Position numbers and translations under genes: made by a program. The notes beneath the pieces are model-generated. The model was not told the DNA's origin, ran no database searches, and saw nothing but the letters and a program-made list of their open reading frames with translations. DNA of 64,000 nt from Drosophila persimilis (taxonomy: Eukaryota > Arthropoda > Insecta > Diptera > Drosophilidae): contig NW_020825327.1 of assembly GCF_003286085.1 (NCBI RefSeq), forward strand, positions 682,001-746,000. Reading direction: 5' to 3'. This document shows, piece after piece, positions 59,809 through 64,000 of the stretch. Within the stretch, counting starts at the first letter, position 1. Every line of letters begins with the position of its first letter.

Positions 59809-61343
59809 TGTAACATTTCCACGATATATTTCTATACGTGAGTAGGGGATGGATTGGAGGAGATGTCGAGGTCACGGCCGGTGGGGATTCTTTGGTTCCG
59901 TGCTCATTAGGTAACTTGGGGGGGGGGTTCTTTTGACCGCGTCTCGACTCCTACTACATAAACTTTAAAATTTTAGAATCCCGTGACTCTACAGGGAGCG
60001 AACTCCGAAAACAACACTATGCCTATTCCGAGCCTAACGGACATTAAATGGCACAATCATAGGGCGTACCCGAAAGTACTAGGGGCTTTCGTCGGCGTGT
60101 TCCAAACTCTCGCGGGCGTGAGGTCTTGCGATGGAAGTCGACCCACACGATTCTATACCCACCCTTCCATGATTTCCAGTGGTGCGAAGGTTCTGGAAAT
60201 CCCTAGAATTCTTACCCTACCCCATTACGTCACCCTGTCCCTAGGAAATTATAAGTCTACTCCATGTTCATTGCTAATAAAATTCAATATATTTCGTTGT
60301 ACTTCATCATAGACATGTTGCTTCAATCAAAAACTAGCAAGCCAAGTGTCACTTCCAAAAATAACACAAGTATTGAACTACAATCAGCAGGCAACTCAAG
60401 AAAAAAATTAATGGAATGAAGAAAAAAATAGGAGGCTTAATCCCTAAGAAGGAAAAAAAAATTTATAGATATAGGTATATATAAACGGTGGAGTATAAAT
60501 AGAAAAGATAGGAATATAATATAGGATATTAGATCTCTATGCCCTCGATGCCCTCTATGCGCGTACGTCAGATATGGCGCAAGGGTTAGGGCCGGTGGAG
60601 GTTATGTCGCCGGGCAGGTGGATGCTTCAACGACTCCAAAAGGGAAAAAAAATCTCGGCCCCACACCAAGGTCGACTCCGAAGAGTACTCCTGTCAAGGG
60701 TGGGAGTTTGGTGTGGATGGGGCAGAACTTTGGGAGAGCCGGGTGGCTACCGCTCGGGGCCAGGGCCCTATGGGCAAAACAGAACCAAAACCACGAGGGC
60801 TAAGAAAAAAATCTAAATTTTCCCTACAGGGCACTTTTACATACCGGTTTTACGGACTTTTCCACGGAGACGCGAGTGTTGGGTTCTCCTGGCAGAGCTG
60901 TGGGACGCACGGGTTTGCAACAAGAACAACACTTGCTGGCGAGGCGTGGCAAATATGCACTTTTCGCCAGGGTAGTTTCTTGCCAGTTTTCTCGGCGCAC
61001 GGTTATTAATTTTCGCCCGATTTTTGCGGCGCGCCCACCGGGTGGGATTTTCCCTGTTCCGTTTTATTTCTTTTCGGTTTGTCTTTGTGGCACTTATTTG
61101 GGTTACTTTTCTTTTCTTTTGGGCTTACACGTGGTCGATTTAGTTATATATTTGCTACCGAAGCGGAGATAGCCACCGGCTGCACAGATTCAAATTTTCG
61201 AAAGAGAACGTTCTGGTGCTTTTGCACTGCTTAAATAAGAGCTTACCGATCTTAAAGCTCGGCTTCGAAAGCTCCGTTGCGATGCGCTGCACAGCACTTA
61301 CGGCAGCTCAGCTCAGCTGTTCCCTACCTCGAGCTTGCTTGCA
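59809..61343 (-). repeat. Shared middle LTR of elements A and B (internally rearranged)
   Basis: 59809-60532 matches 51878-52590 and 60629-61343 matches 53232-53946. Between them 96 bp (60533-60628) of unrelated, GC-richer sequence replace about 640 bp. It serves as 5' LTR for A and 3' LTR for B. Confidence 0.85.
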
Positions 61344-61505
61344 CCCACCCCAACTATACTATGCCCTGCAGCGATAATTGGCCCAAGGTTATTGCATGCG
61401 ATATCCGAGCACCATAGCGATAATCTATTTTGAATCGGTATTGTCCAACCGCAACCGTTACACCACCCGCTAATATGCCACCGTTAGACGGAATATTAGC
61501 GGGAA

Positions 61506-61877
61506 TCAGGATCGAATGTCTTTCGCATGAAAGGTTCCTATTTCTCGGCCCTGCAGATTTTCCAGGAGGTAGAAACAATTACCCAGTTTTTTCCACACGC
61601 GACATTTCAGAAATTTATGAGCCAATTTGGCATTAAAATTTTGCGTGAATTTACTCTGGGAAAAATTTCGGTGAAATACTTCCTGACCTTCTCGGAACGA
61701 CACAGGCTTGGCTCGTAAATTGTATTGAGCAACGTTGCGCTCATACGCTTTCTTAATATTGCCCTGTATATCTTTTCGAATTAGAGCTAAATTGTCTGAC
61801 CTAGCTACCGGGACAACGGGTTCTTCCAGCAAGTCTAAATCCTTCAGAAGCTTATAATCCGTCCCATGAGTGAGCAT
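61506..61877 (-). pseudogene. pol: Element B integrase C-terminal domain
   Basis: Identical in reading to 54109-54480; in frame with 61989-63872 across the TAG. Confidence 0.82.
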
Positions 61878-61988
61878 ATCTAAGCCAAACAGGGCTCGAT
61901 ATGGTGAACAACCTAAGGACTGATGTAGTGACGATCGCAGCGAACAAGATATACTTGAGAGATGCTGATCCCAGTATGTCTGATCCTG

Positions 61989-63872
61989 CTAAAGATATGC
62001 TCGCACGGCAGCTAACAATGAACGATTTACTCGTTCCGCCGCATTACTTTGGGGAGAGTATAGTGCCGTGTACATATGTTTAATTCCCAGCTGTGTCAAG
62101 AATGCGTTGAATTCTGTAGCTTTGAATTGTTTTCCATTGTCGCTAACAATAGTTTCAGGCACCCCATATGCATGAAAGATATGCTTTAGCAGAAATTCTT
62201 GGATTACTACGGAAGTAAATTTCTTCAGGGGGTGTAGCCAATGGTATTTACTGAAGTGATCTAAAACAATTAGCAAACCAACATGTCCATTTTTGCTGCG
62301 TGGATAAGATCCAAGCAGATCTATGTATAATCGTTGAAATGGTCGACAAGCTGGTATGTGGTTTCCCATGGGTGGCCGCAGAGTATAATTAGGAGCTTTG
62401 CATGCTTTGCATGCTTTGCACACCTCACAACTACGAATATACTCTCGAACATCTTTAGCTAAGCCGGGCCAAAACAGACTTCTTCGAACTTTTTCTATGG
62501 TCTTTTGCATGCCGGCATGCGCTGAGGTAGGATTGTCATGAGCTTGTTTAAGAGCGTCGGTCTTCAATCGCTCGGGAACCCATAACTTCCAAGTTCGACT
62601 GTCTTGCCCCTCCTTTCCACCTGCGTGTTCGGTTCGAATGTACAGAAATTGGTCGATAATCTTCAGATCGGGCAGTTGAGAGGAATTTTTCTGATACTGT
62701 TCTTTTAACTGTTGGTAGCTCTCATCCTGAAAGGTATCGGATTCGAGATCTATCACAGGACTCATCACTACTGCGGATACTTCAGGTTCATGTAATCGGG
62801 AAAGAGCATCGGGGACAATGTGATCTTTTCCTTTTCGGTGCGATATCGAGAATTTAAATTGCTGCAATCTAAAAATCCATCGAGCTAACCTCCCCGACAC
62901 GTTTTGCTGGCGCATTAGCCACAACAAACTGGAATGATCAGTAACCACTTCGAATTCCTGCAGTTCCAGATAGCAACGGAACTTTTCGATGGCCAGAATT
63001 ACGGCCAAGCGCTCGCGCTCCGTAACGCTATAGTTACGTTGCGCACGACTTAGTTTTTTCGACATAAACGCTATTGGCTTTTCCTGCAGATCCACCAATT
63101 GCACGAGCACGGCTCCTATACCAAAATCACTAGCATCACAGTGGAGGAAAAATTTCTTTTCGAAGTCTGGGTTTTCGAGCACTGGAGCAGAAGTCAACAC
63201 GGTTTTTAAAGAGTCCATTGCGACTTGTGCTTCCGGGGTCCAAATAAATTTCTTTTTGTTGGAAAGAAGCTCGGTGATAGGACAGGATAGCTCAGAGAAA
63301 TTCTGGATGAATCTACGGTACCAGCCACAGACCCCAAGAAAGCCGCGAACCTGTTTTAGATTCCTTGGCGGTGGCCAGTTCACTATACAAGCTACTTTGG
63401 AGGGATCAGTGCAAATACCTCCATTGCTGATGACGTATCCAAGATAATTTACGCTGGTGACACAGAACTGACTCTTCTTAATATTCAGAGTCAGGCTGGC
63501 TTTTCTGAACTGTTCAGCGAGTCGTACCAGCACGGCTAGATGGGAAGAGAAATCTGCTGATACGATGCAGAGATCGTCCAAGTATCCAAAGACGCAGTAA
63601 CGCAAATCCGGGGGAATGATCTCATCCATCAAACGACACATAGTGGATGGAGCGATATTTGCCTTGGGCAACCGGGCAAAAATACCATCGATACTTGGTA
63701 ATGGGTAGGCATCCTTACGGGTGACTTCATTCAGTCTTCGAGCATCGAGACACAGACGGACTTTGTTGGGCTTGAGAACCAGTCGCATTGGCGAACTCCA
63801 AGCACTGGATGACGGTTCGATATCGCCTAGTTGGAGCATGCGATCTTCCTCAGCATAAAGCAACTTTTCCAC
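61989..63872 (-). CDS. pol: Element B pol: RT (core deleted), RNase H, integrase
   Basis: 627 codons in one frame because B lacks the extra T of A. RT is about 1-225, without motif A (ANI joined to APST) but with YLDD. RNase H is about 230-385 (HCDASDFGIG, TDHSSLLWL, DALSRL). Integrase is about 430-627 (HAGMQKT, CEVCKAC, YIDLLGSY, VSDNGKQF, AAERVNRS). It ends at the same TAG as A. The missing motif A means this RT could not polymerise. Confidence 0.86.
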   Translation of the reverse strand: MEKLLYAEEDRMLQLGDIEPSSSAWSSPMRLVLKPNKVRLCLDARRLNEVTRKDAYPLPSIDGIFARLPKANIAPSTMCRLMDEIIPPDLRYCVFGYLDDLCIVSADFSSHLAVLVRLAEQFRKASLTLNIKKSQFCVTSVNYLGYVISNGGICTDPSKVACIVNWPPPRNLKQVRGFLGVCGWYRRFIQNFSELSCPITELLSNKKKFIWTPEAQVAMDSLKTVLTSAPVLENPDFEKKFFLHCDASDFGIGAVLVQLVDLQEKPIAFMSKKLSRAQRNYSVTERERLAVILAIEKFRCYLELQEFEVVTDHSSLLWLMRQQNVSGRLARWIFRLQQFKFSISHRKGKDHIVPDALSRLHEPEVSAVVMSPVIDLESDTFQDESYQQLKEQYQKNSSQLPDLKIIDQFLYIRTEHAGGKEGQDSRTWKLWVPERLKTDALKQAHDNPTSAHAGMQKTIEKVRRSLFWPGLAKDVREYIRSCEVCKACKACKAPNYTLRPPMGNHIPACRPFQRLYIDLLGSYPRSKNGHVGLLIVLDHFSKYHWLHPLKKFTSVVIQEFLLKHIFHAYGVPETIVSDNGKQFKATEFNAFLTQLGIKHMYTALYSPQSNAAERVNRSLLAAVRAYL

Positions 63873-64000
63873 CGCTGGGCTAACCGGGTAAAAGCGTTAC
63901 GGGGGCGGCCTGACCTACATCGATATGATGCTTAAGCAAGGCCGTACGCCCTAGTCCCTCCGTCGCGTTGGGAAATAACTGTTTAACTACCTCGAGTTGT
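63873..64000 (-). pseudogene. pol: Element B protease-RT linker (cut by window end)
   Basis: Matches 56477-56603 of A, including the same bases missing before RT (CCCGTAACGCTTTTACC context). Confidence 0.7.

Larger units (their letters stand above)
51878..61343 (-). mobile_element. Osvaldo/Ulysses-like LTR retrotransposon A
   Basis: LTR, internal region 53947-59808, LTR. Minus-strand gag, protease, RT, RNase H and integrase in Ty3/gypsy order; no env. The primer-binding site fits tRNA-Lys, as in Osvaldo and Ulysses. Pol has a TAA in protease, a frameshift before RT, an in-frame deletion through the RT catalytic core, a homopolymer insertion before RNase H and a TAG in integrase. Target duplication cannot be checked because the right end is a second copy, not host DNA. 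Confidence 0.85.
61344..64000 (-). mobile_element. Osvaldo/Ulysses-like element B (partial, runs off the window)
   Basis: Aligns base for base with A from 53947 to about 56603, including hairpin, integrase TAG, RT core deletion and the frameshift before RT. Gag and protease lie beyond 64000. Confidence 0.86.

Noticed and set aside
59983..60312. 109-codon plus-strand frame also at 52045
   Set aside because: Lies within the 2-kb LTR and is repeated only because the LTR is; no domain.
1..64000. Host protein genes, tRNA or rRNA genes
   Set aside because: None seen; every sizeable frame belongs to a recognised element or is its shadow. The tRNA-Lys match at 59785 is only a 16-bp primer site.

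Overview
This window is eukaryotic repeat DNA, and I found no host gene in it. Everything I could identify is a transposable element or a fragment of one. The element set (a 17.6/297-like errantivirus, two BEL/Pao families, a LOA-clade non-LTR retrotransposon, an Osvaldo/Ulysses-like element primed by tRNA-Lys, and many DINE-1/ISY-type Helitron-like repeats) points to a Drosophila. The long ISY-like repeat and the LOA-clade element would suit the obscura group (for example D. miranda or D. pseudoobscura), but that placement is inference. The nesting and tandem duplication suggest heterochromatin or a degenerating sex chromosome.

Layout. Bases 1-51877 are about seven head-to-tail units of a rearranged errantivirus, all coding on the minus strand. 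Each unit carries some of these parts: the RNase H-integrase end of pol, the N-terminal part of env, one or two DINE-1/ISY repeats inserted in env, the env membrane-anchor end, and the first part of an LTR joined directly to the RNase H of the next unit. gag, protease and reverse transcriptase of this element are absent. Younger elements interrupt the units: BEL-A (2739-9118, minus, 394-bp LTRs, 5-bp target duplication), a nearly complete LOA-clade element (11372-16940, minus, 13-bp target duplication), and three copies of a second BEL family. These are B1 on the plus strand (17260-22663), B2 on the minus strand (22664-27880) and B3 on the minus strand (29056-35123). B1 and B2 meet tail to tail and form a roughly 10.6-kb palindrome-like structure; B3 carries the mirror image of its junction. 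Units 4-7 (35.1-51.9 kb) are cleaner repeats of about 4.5 kb.

Bases 51878-64000 hold an Osvaldo/Ulysses-like element (A) inserted into the env of the last unit, followed by a second copy (B) that shares the middle LTR and runs off the window. A has a 2069-bp LTR, a tRNA-Lys primer-binding site, a gag with three CxxC pairs at its N-terminus, an A-AAA-AAC slippery heptamer at the gag/protease boundary, and a hairpin just after pol. Both copies share the same disabling lesions, so they look like one defective element that was duplicated.

How the parts work together. No element in the window has a fully open gag-pol. The elements record a history: errantivirus insertion and decay, Helitron insertion, tandem amplification, new retrotransposon insertions, then deletion, inversion and gene conversion among copies. 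Almost every coding strand except B1 is minus, which would matter if the locus is transcribed as a piRNA source.
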